This document shows positions 10,948 to 20,310 of a DNA stretch of 64,000 bases, piece by piece. Source of the stretch: Vibrio mexicanus (GTDB taxonomy: Bacteria > Pseudomonadota > Gammaproteobacteria > Enterobacterales > Vibrionaceae); contig NZ_JYJP01000097.1 of the NCBI RefSeq assembly GCF_001012815.1, positions 1-64,000 of the forward strand. Reading direction: 5' to 3'. The number at the start of each line of letters is the position of its first letter. Within the stretch, counting starts at the first letter, position 1. Made by a program: the position numbers and the translations under genes. The notes under the pieces are model-generated. The model saw only the letters and a list, made by a program, of their open reading frames with translations, was not told where the DNA came from and searched no databases.

Positions 10948-12317
10948 ATGCATATTCATATTTTGGGAATTTGTGGCACCTTCATGGGAGGGGCGGCCGT
11001 GCTGGCTCGCCAGCTTGGTCATAAGGTGACGGGTAGTGATGCGAATGTCTATCCACCCATGAGTACGTTGCTTGAATCTCAAGGTATCGAAATCATAGAG
11101 GGTTTTGATCCTTCTCAGTTAGAGCCTAAGCCAGATTTAGTGGTCATTGGCAATGCCATGAGCCGAGGCAACCCATGTGTTGAACATGTTCTGAATAGCA
11201 ATTTACGCTACACATCAGGCCCACAATGGCTGCAGGAATTTCTGCTTCACGACCGCTGGGTACTGGCTGTTTCTGGCACGCACGGCAAAACCACGACCTC
11301 TAGCATGCTGGCTTGGATACTAGAAGATTGCGGTTATCAGCTGGATTCCTTGTTGGTGGCGTGTTAGGAAACTTCGGTGTGTCGGCTCGATTGGGCGAAA
11401 GTATGTTTTTTGTCGTCGAAGCGGACGAATATGACAGTGCTTTTTTCGATAAGCGTTCTAAGTTTGTTCACTATCACCCTCGCACCTTGGTGATGAATAA
11501 TCTTGAGTTTGATCATGCGGACATCTTCGATGATCTTGAAGCGATAAAGCGTCAATTCCACCATCTCGTGCGCACAGTTCCAAGCAATGGTCGCATCTTT
11601 GCACCGCAATCGGATGCAGCATTAAGCGATGTGTTAGAGCGCGGCTGTTGGAGTGAAAACGAGTTTACTGGCGCAAATGCTGATTGGTCAGCCAGTAAAG
11701 TGAAAGTCGATGGCTCGGTGTTTGATGTGTTCTTCCACAATGAGAAAGTTGGCACAGTAGACTGGGATTTAGTGGGCGATCACAACGTCGATAATGCGTT
11801 GATGGCGATAGCAGCTGCAAGACATGTTGGGGTGACGCCAGATCTAGCTTGCGAATCTTTGGCTAAATTTAATAATACCAAACGTCGATTAGAGCTTAAA
11901 GGTGAAATCAACGGTGTGGCAGTCTATGACGACTTTGCTCATCATCCAACCGCAATTGAACTTACGGTCGGTGGTTTGCGTAACAAAGTCGGTGAGAGCA
12001 AAATCATTGCGGTTCTTGAGCCGCGTTCTGCGACCATGAAGCGTGGTGTACATAAGCAAACATTGGCAGCATCACTGGAAAAAGCAGATTCAGTTTATTT
12101 GTATCAACCAGATAACATTGAATGGTCGGTGCAAGAAATAGCGGATCAATGCGCGCAAGCAGCTTATGTGAGTGATCAAGTGGATCAGTTAGTGTCGAAG
12201 ATCGTTGAAGAAGTGCAAACAGGGGATCAGATCCTTGTGATGAGTAATGGCGGCTTTGAAGGCATTCACGATAAACTGATTGCAGCACTTCATGATCGCA
12301 GTGCTAAGGCAAAGTAG
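10948..12317 (+). CDS. mpl: UDP-MurNAc:tripeptide (murein peptide) ligase, one frameshift
   Basis: Mpl attaches the recycled tripeptide L-Ala-gamma-D-Glu-meso-DAP to UDP-N-acetylmuramate in the cytoplasm. The protein starts [15 protein letters not shown], has the ATP-binding loop [12 protein letters not shown] at about residue 110, and the Mur-ligase segments FDHADIF and [12 protein letters not shown]. The frame breaks after 11340. Restoring one G (CAG-GCT) gives [15 protein letters not shown] and a 456-residue protein, against 457 in E. coli. I take the break as a sequencing deletion. ATG 10948 is preferred to ATG 10933 because it matches the family N terminus. Confidence 0.93.
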
Positions 12318-12345
12318 TTTAAACAGTAGTAAAAGAGATTTATTC

Positions 12346-12978
12346 ATGACGACCAGCATTTCAGCCAAAGAGAAAGCCATTACCCTAGCATTTACAGGCG
12401 CCTCTGGCGCACCCTATGGGTTGAGGCTATTGGAGTGCTTACTGGCCGCTGACTATACCGTTTATCTACTTATTTCATCAGCAGCGCGTGTCGTACTTGC
12501 AACCGAGCATGGGTTGAAGCTACCAAGTGGCCCTGATGCGGCAAAAAAAAAGCTGGTGGAACATTTAGGTTGTGATGCTGATAAGCTCATTGTTTGTGGT
12601 AAAGAAGATTGGTTTTCACCAGTTGCATCGGGTTCTGCTGCACCAAAACAGATGGTTGTTTGCCCGTGCTCAGCAGGCAGCGTTGCGGCGATTGCTCATG
12701 GTATGTCAGACAACTTGATTGAGCGCGCCGCCGATGTAGTGATGAAAGAAAGAGGACAGCTTTTATTGGTTGTGCGTGAAACGCCTTTCTCCACTTTACA
12801 TCTCGAGAACATGCACAAATTGTCTCAACTTGGAGTGACGATTATGCCTGCAGCACCAGGCTTTTATCATCAACCGAAGTCAATTGAAGATTTGGTCGAC
12901 TTTATGGTGGCGCGAATACTTGATCATCTAGGTGTTGATCAAGGACTTGTGCCACGTTGGGGCTACGATCAGCGTTAA
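12346..12978 (+). CDS. ubiX: Flavin prenyltransferase UbiX
   Basis: This 210-residue flavoprotein makes the prenylated FMN cofactor used by UbiD-type decarboxylases in ubiquinone synthesis (family knowledge). The N-terminal FMN-binding segment [18 protein letters not shown] and the later motifs [26 protein letters not shown] and [15 protein letters not shown] support the call, split here by ordinary sequence. The open frame extends back into mpl, but ATG 12346, 28 bp after the mpl stop, gives the family N terminus. It may be cotranscribed with mpl. Confidence 0.92.
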   Translation: MTTSISAKEKAITLAFTGASGAPYGLRLLECLLAADYTVYLLISSAARVVLATEHGLKLPSGPDAAKKKLVEHLGCDADKLIVCGKEDWFSPVASGSAAPKQMVVCPCSAGSVAAIAHGMSDNLIERAADVVMKERGQLLLVVRETPFSTLHLENMHKLSQLGVTIMPAAPGFYHQPKSIEDLVDFMVARILDHLGVDQGLVPRWGYDQR

Positions 12979-13063
12979 TTGAACGCCTGCCTATATAACT
13001 TCCCGCTATAATGAAAGCAGATCCATATAGCGAAATAGACGTTTTCCCTTTAGTATGTGTAGC

Positions 13064-13222
13064 ACTCATCGGGGAGCTACCTATTCTTATGTTTGAAATC
13101 TTGTACTGAGATTTTCATTGAGAATATGGCGCTGAGATCAGGCTAAGCCTGGGACCCGTATGTTAGAGGTGACAACGCCTCTACCTCACCTGAACCAGAT
13201 AATGCTGGCGTAGGAATTGAGT
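13064..13222 (+). promoter_or_regulatory. TPP riboswitch (THI element) of thiBPQ
   Basis: The conserved parts are present in order: GGGGAGC (13071-13077), GCTGAGA (13131-13137), GGACCCG, and CCTGAACCAGATAATGCTGG then CGTAGGAA, ending in a closing helix ACTCA (13064-13068) with TGAGT (13218-13222). This is the THI box aptamer that binds thiamine pyrophosphate. It lies about 80 bp before thiB. Confidence 0.95.
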
Positions 13223-13239
13223 TAGGACCTTTCCAATCA

Positions 13240-13294
13240 ACAGTGCTACTTTTCACTGTCTCCTTGCTCATCTGCGCCGCTCGATCAAGGAGAC
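13240..13294 (+). promoter_or_regulatory. Expression platform of the TPP riboswitch (SD sequestration)
   Basis: GTCTCCTTG (13258-13266) pairs perfectly with CAAGGAGAC (13286-13294), which contains the thiB ribosome binding site. A competing hairpin ACAGTG (13240-13245)/CACTGT (13254-13259) overlaps the first arm. This geometry suggests ligand-dependent control of translation initiation; that is inference from base pairing. Confidence 0.7.
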
Positions 13295-13300
13295 CGAGCA

Positions 13301-14296
13301 ATGACCCTGACAAGATGTTCACTTGCCTTTGCGATAGCCGCGGCATCATTTTCTGCTGCTTCTGCAGACACTACTCTTACTATTTACACTTACGATTCAT
13401 TTGCCGCTGACTGGGGCCCAGGCCCGAAAGTCGAAGCCGCATTTGAAGCAAAGTGTGGCTGTGATATTAACTTTGTCGCGCTGGACGATGGTGTTTCTAT
13501 CCTTAACCGTCTGCGTCTAGAAGGCGGCAAAAGCAAAGCGGATATCGTACTTGGTTTAGATAACAACTTGATGGCAGAAGCTAAAGCAACTGGCTTACTG
13601 GCTGAGCACAGCGTTGATACCTCTACAATTACGCTACCAAATAGTTGGCAAGATGATACTTTCATCCCATACGATTACGGCTACTTTGCATTTGTATACA
13701 ACAAAGAGAAATTGGCTAACCCGCCAAAGAGCTTGAAAGAGTTGGTTGAGCAACGTGACGATTTGAAGGTCATCTATCAAGACCCGCGTACCTCAACACC
13801 AGGCCAAGGTTTAATGTTATGGATGAAGTCGGTTTATGGCAGCGATGCGCCTCAAGCTTGGCAGCAACTGGCGCAGAAAACAGTGACGGTCACCAAGGGC
13901 TGGTCTGAAGCTTATTCTATGTTCTTGGAAGGCGAGTCTGACTTAGTGCTTTCATACACTACTTCGCCTGCTTACCATCTGATTGCTGAAGGTAATGACA
14001 ACTATGCGGCAGCAAATTTTGCTGAAGGGCATTACACTCAAGTTGAGCTGGCTGCAAAAGTGAAGGGCAGTAAAAATACTGAGTTAGCGGATGAGTTCAT
14101 GGCGTTTATCTTAAGCGATGAGTTCCAAACCGCTATGCCGACTGGCAACTGGATGTACCCAGTTACGGATGTTACCTTGCCGGAAGGCTTTGAAACGCTT
14201 GTACAGCCAGCTAAAGGTTTGAGCTTCTCGCCAGAGGAAGTTGCACAGCAGCGACGCACATGGATCCGCGAGTGGCAACACGCGTTAACCCAATAA
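13301..14296 (+). CDS. thiB: Thiamine ABC transporter, periplasmic binding protein
   Basis: This 331-residue protein has a signal peptide ending about SFSAASA and a mature region beginning DTTLTIYTYDSFAADWGPGP, characteristic of ThiB, which captures thiamine and thiamine phosphates in the periplasm. The segments KGWSEAYSMFLEGE and LSYTTSPAYH are also family-typical. A CGC cysteine pair follows residue 50. ATG 13301 lies 7 bases after GGAG, in the riboswitch-sequestered region. It is the first gene of the thiBPQ operon, with thiP 36 bp downstream. Confidence 0.95.
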   Translation: MTLTRCSLAFAIAAASFSAASADTTLTIYTYDSFAADWGPGPKVEAAFEAKCGCDINFVALDDGVSILNRLRLEGGKSKADIVLGLDNNLMAEAKATGLLAEHSVDTSTITLPNSWQDDTFIPYDYGYFAFVYNKEKLANPPKSLKELVEQRDDLKVIYQDPRTSTPGQGLMLWMKSVYGSDAPQAWQQLAQKTVTVTKGWSEAYSMFLEGESDLVLSYTTSPAYHLIAEGNDNYAAANFAEGHYTQVELAAKVKGSKNTELADEFMAFILSDEFQTAMPTGNWMYPVTDVTLPEGFETLVQPAKGLSFSPEEVAQQRRTWIREWQHALTQ

Positions 14297-14332
14297 GGGG
14301 GTATTGAGTGTTATGGCGAGTAGGGGTCGAGA

Positions 14333-15964
14333 TTGAATAAGATTCCAAAGCTAGGTTTATGGGTCGCGATAGTTATCGCGGCCTTTGTTGTTTGTGCTGT
14401 AGGGGCATTGTTTATTGCCGCTCCAAGTTTGGATTTTCGAGCGGTTTGGAGCGATCCTTACTATCGCCATGTCACTAAGTTCAGTTTCTATCAAGCTTTC
14501 CTTTCTACTGTACTTAGCGTAGGGCTTGCCATTCCCGTTGCGCATGCTTTGTCTCGTCGGCAGTTCAGAGGTAAAGCACTGCTGCTTAAGTTGTTTTCCG
14601 CCACGCTTGTCCTGCCGGTGTTAGTGGGTGTATTTGGCATACTCGCTATTTATGGCAACAGTGGCTTGCTGGCATCAGTTCTAGCCTATGCTGATTCACC
14701 ATTACCGTTTTCTATCTACGGCCTAAATGGAATATTGTTGGCTCATGTATTTTTTAACCTACCTTATGCTAGTCGCTTACTGCTTCAGGCACTAGAAACC
14801 GTTCCTGTTGAGCAACATAGGCTTTCAGCTCATCTTGGTATGAATGGTTGGCAGAAATTTAAGTGGGTTGAGTTGCCAAGGCTTAGGCAGCAATTACCCC
14901 ACGTCTGTGGCTTGGTATTTATGTTGTGCTTTACTAGCTTTGCAACGGTAATGGCATTGGGTGGCGGACCTAAATCGACCACCATTGAACTTGCCATATA
15001 TCAAGCGATTAAGTTTGATTTTGACCTACAGGCCGGTGCGCTACTTGCTCTGTGGCAAATGCTGCTTTGCGGTGCATTGGCACTGGGTATTCAGCGATTG
15101 GCAAAACCGCTTGCAGTGCATGCGGGAGGAGCCGTTAATCTTCGGGACAAGTCATACGACACCAAGGCCTCAAAACTTTGGGATGGCTGTTGGATTGCAC
15201 TGGTATGTTTACTCGTTTTACCGCCTTTGGCGATGGTGGTACTGAGCGGATTAAATGCTCAGGCATTAAATGTTCTCGCTGACAGTCGCTACTGGTTGGC
15301 GTTGTGGTCGTCAATGAAAGTTGCAATGTTGTCAGCCTCAATGGCGCTTAGTGCTGGTATTGCTATCTTGATGACCAGTCGTGCTTTACGTTTGCGCCAT
15401 CGAAACTCGCAAGCCGATCATGTTGAATTACTGGGTACAATTATTCTAGTCACGCCGGGACTTGTTATTACCACAGGGTTATTCTTACTGCTTCGCTCAA
15501 TCACGGATGCCTTCAGCCATGCGTTTATTGTAGTGGTCGTCGTCAACGCGCTAATGGCGTTGCCTTATGTGATTAAAACACTTTCTCAGCCTATGCTGCA
15601 CATCGCTCAGCAGTATCAATTCTTGTGTCCAAGTTTAGGTATGGTGGGGCTTCAGAAATTTTGGTTAGTCGAATGGCGGGCTCTACGTAAACCTTTTGCT
15701 ACCGCATTTGCGTTAAGTTTTATGCTGTCGATGGGGGATCTTAGTGCGATTGCTCTGTTTGGTAGCCAAGAATTTAGAACTCTCCCTCTATACTTGTTCC
15801 AACTGTTAGGGAGCTATCAAATGGAATCGGCGGCGGTAGTATCTCTTACGCTGCTTATTTTTAGTGTCAGCTGTTTTGTTGTGGTTGAAAAGTTGTTTAG
15901 GGTAAAAGAGTCTCAAGTCCCTCGTCGAGCCAGCAAGCGTAAGGAAAAATATGCTCAGTCTTAA
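14333..15964 (+). CDS. thiP: Thiamine ABC transporter, permease ThiP
   Basis: The 543-residue integral membrane protein has about 12 hydrophobic segments arranged as two permease halves. Each half has an ABC-ATPase contact loop with an EAA-like motif (for example QHRLSAHLGMNGWQKFKWVELP and QYQFLCPSLGMVGLQK, described by position near residues 162 and 423). The start is TTG 14333, with AGGGG upstream. An ATG at 14313 lies in another frame and soon stops, so a lost base near the start cannot be excluded. The gene overlaps thiQ by 14 bp. It moves thiamine across the inner membrane. Confidence 0.92.
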   Translation: MNKIPKLGLWVAIVIAAFVVCAVGALFIAAPSLDFRAVWSDPYYRHVTKFSFYQAFLSTVLSVGLAIPVAHALSRRQFRGKALLLKLFSATLVLPVLVGVFGILAIYGNSGLLASVLAYADSPLPFSIYGLNGILLAHVFFNLPYASRLLLQALETVPVEQHRLSAHLGMNGWQKFKWVELPRLRQQLPHVCGLVFMLCFTSFATVMALGGGPKSTTIELAIYQAIKFDFDLQAGALLALWQMLLCGALALGIQRLAKPLAVHAGGAVNLRDKSYDTKASKLWDGCWIALVCLLVLPPLAMVVLSGLNAQALNVLADSRYWLALWSSMKVAMLSASMALSAGIAILMTSRALRLRHRNSQADHVELLGTIILVTPGLVITTGLFLLLRSITDAFSHAFIVVVVVNALMALPYVIKTLSQPMLHIAQQYQFLCPSLGMVGLQKFWLVEWRALRKPFATAFALSFMLSMGDLSAIALFGSQEFRTLPLYLFQLLGSYQMESAAVVSLTLLIFSVSCFVVVEKLFRVKESQVPRRASKRKEKYAQS

Positions 15965-16654
15965 TTGCGTGAAATATTATTACCATCAGGACTTGTATGA
16001 GTTCGACTTACAGGTCGAACAGGGCAGTATCGTGGCGCTAATGGGGCCAAGTGGAGCAGGTAAATCGACACTATTTAGTTTGGTTGCAGGCTTTATTGAC
16101 CCCGCTTCTGGCGCTATCAATGCCAATGGTAAGGAACTCGTTGGGCTTCCGCCTCACCAAAGACCTTGCGCCATGCTTTTTCAAGAACACAACCTGTTTG
16201 CGCATCTAACGGTTGAGGAAAACATTGGCCTAGGATTGCACCCAAACTTGCGTCTGACGGATAAGGAAAAAGAGCAGGTGAGATACGCGGCGCAGCAGGT
16301 TGGCGTGGATGCTATGCTCGATCGTCTTCCAGAACAATTATCCGGAGGTCAGCGTCAGCGTGTCGCACTGGCTCGTTGCTTTGTTCAGCAACACCCTTTT
16401 TGGTTGCTCGATGAACCCTTCTCGGCCTTAGACCTATTTTACGAGAAGAGATGTTGGTTTTAGTCAAAAAACTGGCCAACGAGCGTAACATTACTGTAGT
16501 GATGGTGACTCACCACATCAGTGATGCCAGAGCAATTGCGACTCACTTTACTTTCATGAGTCAAGGTAAGGTGGAGCTGACAGAGGAAATTGAAAATTTG
16601 ACTACCGATCACCCTTATCAACCATTAAGCGAGTTTGTTCGCGCGGGTGGTTGA
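15951..16654 (+). CDS. thiQ: Thiamine ABC transporter, ATP-binding protein, one frameshift
   Basis: The protein has Walker A GPSGAGKST (about residue 32), the Q-loop LFQEHNLF, the ABC signature LSGGQRQR and Walker B FWLLDEP, and powers ThiP. The frame breaks near 16433. Restoring one C (GAC-CCT) gives SALDPILREEMLVLV and a 234-residue protein, close to E. coli ThiQ. The D-loop and the switch histidine (VTHHISDA) then follow in frame. I regard the break as a sequencing deletion in a C run. ATG 15951 overlaps the end of thiP. Confidence 0.93.
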
Positions 16655-16680
16655 GTCGTGAGGTGTGATTGGGATACACA

Positions 16681-16711
16681 AAAAAGCTGAGCACCTAGGC
16701 TCAGCTTTTTA
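16681..16711. terminator. Bidirectional terminator between thiQ and darP
   Basis: AAAAAGCTGAGC (16681-16692) pairs perfectly with GCTCAGCTTTTT (16699-16710) around a 6-base loop. A and T runs on either side fit the two convergent genes. Confidence 0.9.
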
Positions 16712-16737
16712 GTTTTCCAATCAATGAAAGCGTTGGC

Positions 16738-17265
16738 TTAGATTGACTCTTCGTTGAGTTCTTTAAGCACTTGGAAGATTTCACGGAACGCCTTAGCCGG
16801 CTTACCCGCTTTCTTCTCTTTGTTCGCTTGACGCGCTAATTGACGTAGGCGCTGACGATCTGCAGTTGGGTATAGCTCTAAAACATCACCGATAGCGCTG
16901 TCCCCTTCTTCAACTACGCGATCGCGAAGCTGCTCAAGTTTGTGCAGCTCTGCCGTTGCTTGTGAGTGTTTGTTACGAACTTTGTCTAGAGCGGCTTGCA
17001 GTGGCTCTGGATCTTCGTTGCGCATTAGCTTACCAATGTATTGCAGCTGGCGGCGTTTTGCTTCATTTTTAAAACGTTGCGCGTCTTTAATAGCATCGGC
17101 AAGGTCTTCACTTAATGGAAACTTTTCTAGTACAGCCGGTTTAAGTGCAACAAGTTCTTCTCCCAACTTTTGCAGCTCTTCCATGTCTTGCTTTAACTCG
17201 GTCTTACTTACCCAGATGATCTCTTCTTCTGGTTCCCAAGGCGCTTTCTGGTTTTTACGGGCCAT
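16738..17265 (-). CDS. darP: Ribosome-associated assembly factor DarP (YjgA, DUF615)
   Basis: This 175-residue, highly charged, helical protein matches the YjgA family across its length, including [18 protein letters not shown] near the start and [15 protein letters not shown] near residue 140. YjgA/DarP associates with late 50S precursors and supports large-subunit maturation (family knowledge). There is no signal peptide, so it is cytoplasmic. It is divergent from pmbA with about 120 bp between starts, the same yjgA-pmbA pair as in E. coli. Confidence 0.93.
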   Translation of the reverse strand: MARKNQKAPWEPEEEIIWVSKTELKQDMEELQKLGEELVALKPAVLEKFPLSEDLADAIKDAQRFKNEAKRRQLQYIGKLMRNEDPEPLQAALDKVRNKHSQATAELHKLEQLRDRVVEEGDSAIGDVLELYPTADRQRLRQLARQANKEKKAGKPAKAFREIFQVLKELNEESI

Positions 17266-17384
17266 CTTTTCTGCCTATATCACTATCTCAAACTAATATT
17301 AGGTCTATTTTAACAAGAATCGTGGGGAGAAAGCGAAATTCTTGTTATCCTAACTCTATTAATAGTAAATAACTTAGATTGAAT

Positions 17385-18727
17385 ATGGATGTAAAACAGC
17401 AAGTCGCTCAACAACGTGTTGAGTTAGAAGCCGCCGTCGCCAAAGCACTTGATATGGCTTCTATCAGTGCCGATGCCGCAGAAGTTGCGATCACCAAATC
17501 AACAGGCTTGAGCGTATCGACTCGCATGTGTGAAGTGGAAAATGTCGAGTTTAATAGTGATGGTGCACTTGGGATTACGGTTTATCGCGGTCAGCGCAAA
17601 GGTAGCGCATCCACTTCGGATCTAAGTGAAAAAGCGATCAGTCAGACGGTAGCAGCGGCACTAGACATAGCGCAATATACCTCTGAAGACCCACATGCTG
17701 GGCCTGCGCCAAAAGAGCTGATGGTGCAAGAGATTCCGGATTTGGATCTGTTCCACCCTGACACGCCAGATCCTGATTATGCTGCCAAGATTGCGATTGC
17801 TGCAGAAGAGAAGGCGCTGAGTTTCAGTGACAGAATCAAGCAAAGTGATGGCGCAAGTTACGATAGCCACTATGGCGTGAAAGTGTACGGTAACAGCCAT
17901 GGTTTGCTAGCAAGCTATGCTTCAAGCCGTCACAGCACCAGCTGTTGTGTGATTGGCCAAGGTCAAAATGGTGAGATGGAGCGTGATTACAGCTACACCG
18001 TTGCGCGTCATCGTGATGATTTATGGTCGCCAGAAACTGTTGGCCTAAAAGCTGCCGAGAAAACGGTTAGCCGACTCGATGCACGCAAGTTGCCAACGGG
18101 TAAATATCCGGTGATGTTTGCTGCCGATGTGGCAACTGGCTTGTTAGGTCATCTGGTGATGGCAATCAGCGGCGGTAACTTGTATCGCAAGTCATCGTTC
18201 CTACTTGACCACTTAGGTAAACAGGTTCTTCCAAGTTGGTTTAATGTTTCTGAGCGCCACATGTTCTGCGTGGTTTGGCTTCAAGCCCATTTGATAGCGA
18301 AGGCGTGAAAACAGAAGATCGCGAAATTATCACTGATGGTGTTCTGGCAACCTACCTTTTGACTAGCTACGCAGCACGTAAGATGGATATGACGCCAACC
18401 GGTCATGCAGGTGGCATTCACAACTGGTTTGTGAAATCGACAGGCCAAGACTTCGAGCAGATGCTGAAAGAGCTCGGCACTGGCTTCCTAGTTACGGAAG
18501 TGATGGGCCAAGGCGTGAATATCGTAACGGGAGATTACTCTCGCGGAGCGGCAGGCTTCTGGGTTGAAAATGGTGAAATTCAATTCCCAGTGTCTGAAGT
18601 GACTATTGCAAGCAACTTGAAAGATATGTTCAATCAGATCGTTGCGGTTGGTAGCGATGTAGAAACGCGCTCACAAATCCAAACGGGCTCCATCTTACTT
18701 GAGTCGATGAAGGTCGCGGGCCAGTAA
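17385..18727 (+). CDS. pmbA: Metalloprotease PmbA (TldE), one frameshift
   Basis: PmbA/TldE works with TldD as a zinc-dependent peptidase acting on unfolded peptides such as microcin B17 precursor (family knowledge). The segments [31 protein letters not shown] and, near the end, [21 protein letters not shown] are family-typical. The frame breaks near 18256. Restoring one C (CGC-CCA) gives [19 protein letters not shown] and a 447-residue protein, close to 450 in E. coli. I treat it as a sequencing deletion. ATG 17385 is chosen over TTG 17379. The partner tldD is not in the window. Confidence 0.92.
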
Positions 18728-18749
18728 TGCTTTGGTGATTTGAAAGACT

Positions 18750-18779
18750 AAAAAACCGCAGCCTTCGCTGCGGTTTTTT
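18750..18779 (+). terminator. Terminator of pmbA
   Basis: CCGCAGC pairs with GCTGCGG around CTTC (18756-18773), with flanking A6 and T6 extending the stem and providing the U tract. Confidence 0.92.
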
Positions 18780-18805
18780 GTTTTCGGAAGATGAGACTGA
18801 GTGCT

Positions 18806-20119
18806 TTACTCAGTCTTTTCTAAAGCCTCATCGGCATCGGACTGACGTTGCTTCTCTTCTAGTTTGGACTTTTGGATCATAGGCGTGATAGTCGAGCCTT
18901 GAACCAAAATCGAAAACACCACAACCGAGTAGGTCATGACCAGAATGATCTCTTTCACGTCAATTAGCTTATCTTCAATCACCCAGATGCCCGAAGGAAT
19001 CGACAGTGCCATCGCAAGAGCCAAGCCACCACGTAATCCACCCCAAGTCAGTATCTTCACCGACCACGAGTTGTACTGGCGATAGCGCCTGAATCCAATA
19101 TAAGAGCACGATACGCTCAAGTAGCGTGCAACAAGCACTAATGGGATTGAAAACGCCATCACGATCCAGTCTTCTTTGTGGAACTCGAATAGCAGCATTG
19201 ACATACCAATGAGCAGGAACAGAACACCATTAAGAAACTCGTCAATCAGTTCCCAGAAGTGATCGAGGTGATCAACACTCTCTTTGGAGAACCCGATGAA
19301 TCGCGTCCAGTTACCAATCATAATGCCTGATACCACCATCGCAAGCGGACCCGAAACATGGATAATGTTGGCAAATGCGTAGCCAGCAGTTGGAATGCCT
19401 AAGGTTAACAGCAGCTCCATTGAGTGATCATCGGTTGCGCTGATCAAATAGTGGAACAGCAAGCCCAGAGCAAAGCCGTAGACGATGCCACCAATCGCCT
19501 CTTGGGCGAACAAAGTCATTACGCCGCCTACAGTTGGCGCTTCATTGCCAAAGGCGATGGTAAAGAGGGTAACGAACAGCACTAGGCCAAAACCATCGTT
19601 GAACAGCGACTCGCCTTCAATTTGAGTTGAGATACGCTTCGGTGCGTCGAGCTTTTTTACAATGGCTAACACTGCAATTGGGTCGGTCGGTGAAATTAAA
19701 GCGCCAAACAGCAAGCAGTAGATGAGGTCGAACTCAATTCCCACCAGTAAACAAAAGCCATACAGACCAAAGCCAACTAATAGAGTGGAAATTAAGGTTG
19801 CCGCAAGGGCGAGCGTGGTGATCTCCCACTTTTGGTCTTCAAGGTTAGGCAGTTTAATGCCAAGTCCACCGGCAAATAGCAAAAAGCCCAATATGCCCTT
19901 GAGCAGAAAGTGCTCGAAATCGATGCTAGCGATAGTTTCCGTTGCAATGTTGGTAAGATCAAACCAATGGTTTTGGCCTGCCACAATGATGAGGAGAGAC
20001 AAAGCCATTGAGCCTGCCGTGATGGCAATAGTGGTTTGCATCTTACCGATTTTACTGTTGATGAATGCTATCAGCATGGCTGCCGCAGACAAAAAACACA
20101 GGGTGTAGTAGACCGACAT
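18806..20119 (-). CDS. Sodium/proton antiporter, CPA1 (NhaP) family
   Basis: This 437-residue protein has about 12 transmembrane segments. The CPA1 core motif GALISPTDPIAVLA, with its conserved aspartate, is at about residues 145-158, followed by IEGESLFNDGFGLVLF, containing the ND pair, at about residues 174-189. A second conserved segment is LTWGGLRGGLALAMAL. It should exchange cytoplasmic sodium or potassium for protons; the ion cannot be read from sequence. Start ATG 20119 (SVYYTLCFL) is chosen because the longer frame to 20182 adds residues unlike a family N terminus. It is divergent from metH. Confidence 0.87.
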   Translation of the reverse strand: MSVYYTLCFLSAAAMLIAFINSKIGKMQTTIAITAGSMALSLLIIVAGQNHWFDLTNIATETIASIDFEHFLLKGILGFLLFAGGLGIKLPNLEDQKWEITTLALAATLISTLLVGFGLYGFCLLVGIEFDLIYCLLFGALISPTDPIAVLAIVKKLDAPKRISTQIEGESLFNDGFGLVLFVTLFTIAFGNEAPTVGGVMTLFAQEAIGGIVYGFALGLLFHYLISATDDHSMELLLTLGIPTAGYAFANIIHVSGPLAMVVSGIMIGNWTRFIGFSKESVDHLDHFWELIDEFLNGVLFLLIGMSMLLFEFHKEDWIVMAFSIPLVLVARYLSVSCSYIGFRRYRQYNSWSVKILTWGGLRGGLALAMALSIPSGIWVIEDKLIDVKEIILVMTYSVVVFSILVQGSTITPMIQKSKLEEKQRQSDADEALEKTE

Positions 20120-20244
20120 GGATGAGTGAACCTTGTAACAAAATGTAAAAGCGATTTTGATTGTGGTTAATGAAAATAGCAAACGGTATTTTGCTATCGA
20201 ATAGATGATTAAAAGAGCAATAAGCTATGAGAATTGGTTCGTTT

Positions 20245-20260
20245 AGACGTCTAGATTTCC
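20245..20260 (+). promoter_or_regulatory. Met box (MetJ operator) upstream of metH
   Basis: A perfect consensus met box AGACGTCT lies at 20245-20252. The next 8 bases, AGATTTCC, are a partial second box. It is about 60 bp before the metH start. MetJ binds tandem boxes of this type when AdoMet is high. One perfect and one weak box make this moderately supported. Confidence 0.6.
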
Positions 20261-20310
20261 ACTAAAGATATGATAGGATGTGGGGATAATAAAAGGAATG
20301 AGGCTGTACT

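Noticed and set aside
20176..20197. Short inverted pair ATAGCAAA/TTTGCTAT near the antiporter start as a terminator or operator
   Set aside because: It is AT-rich with eight pairs, has no T tract in the right place and matches no operator I know.
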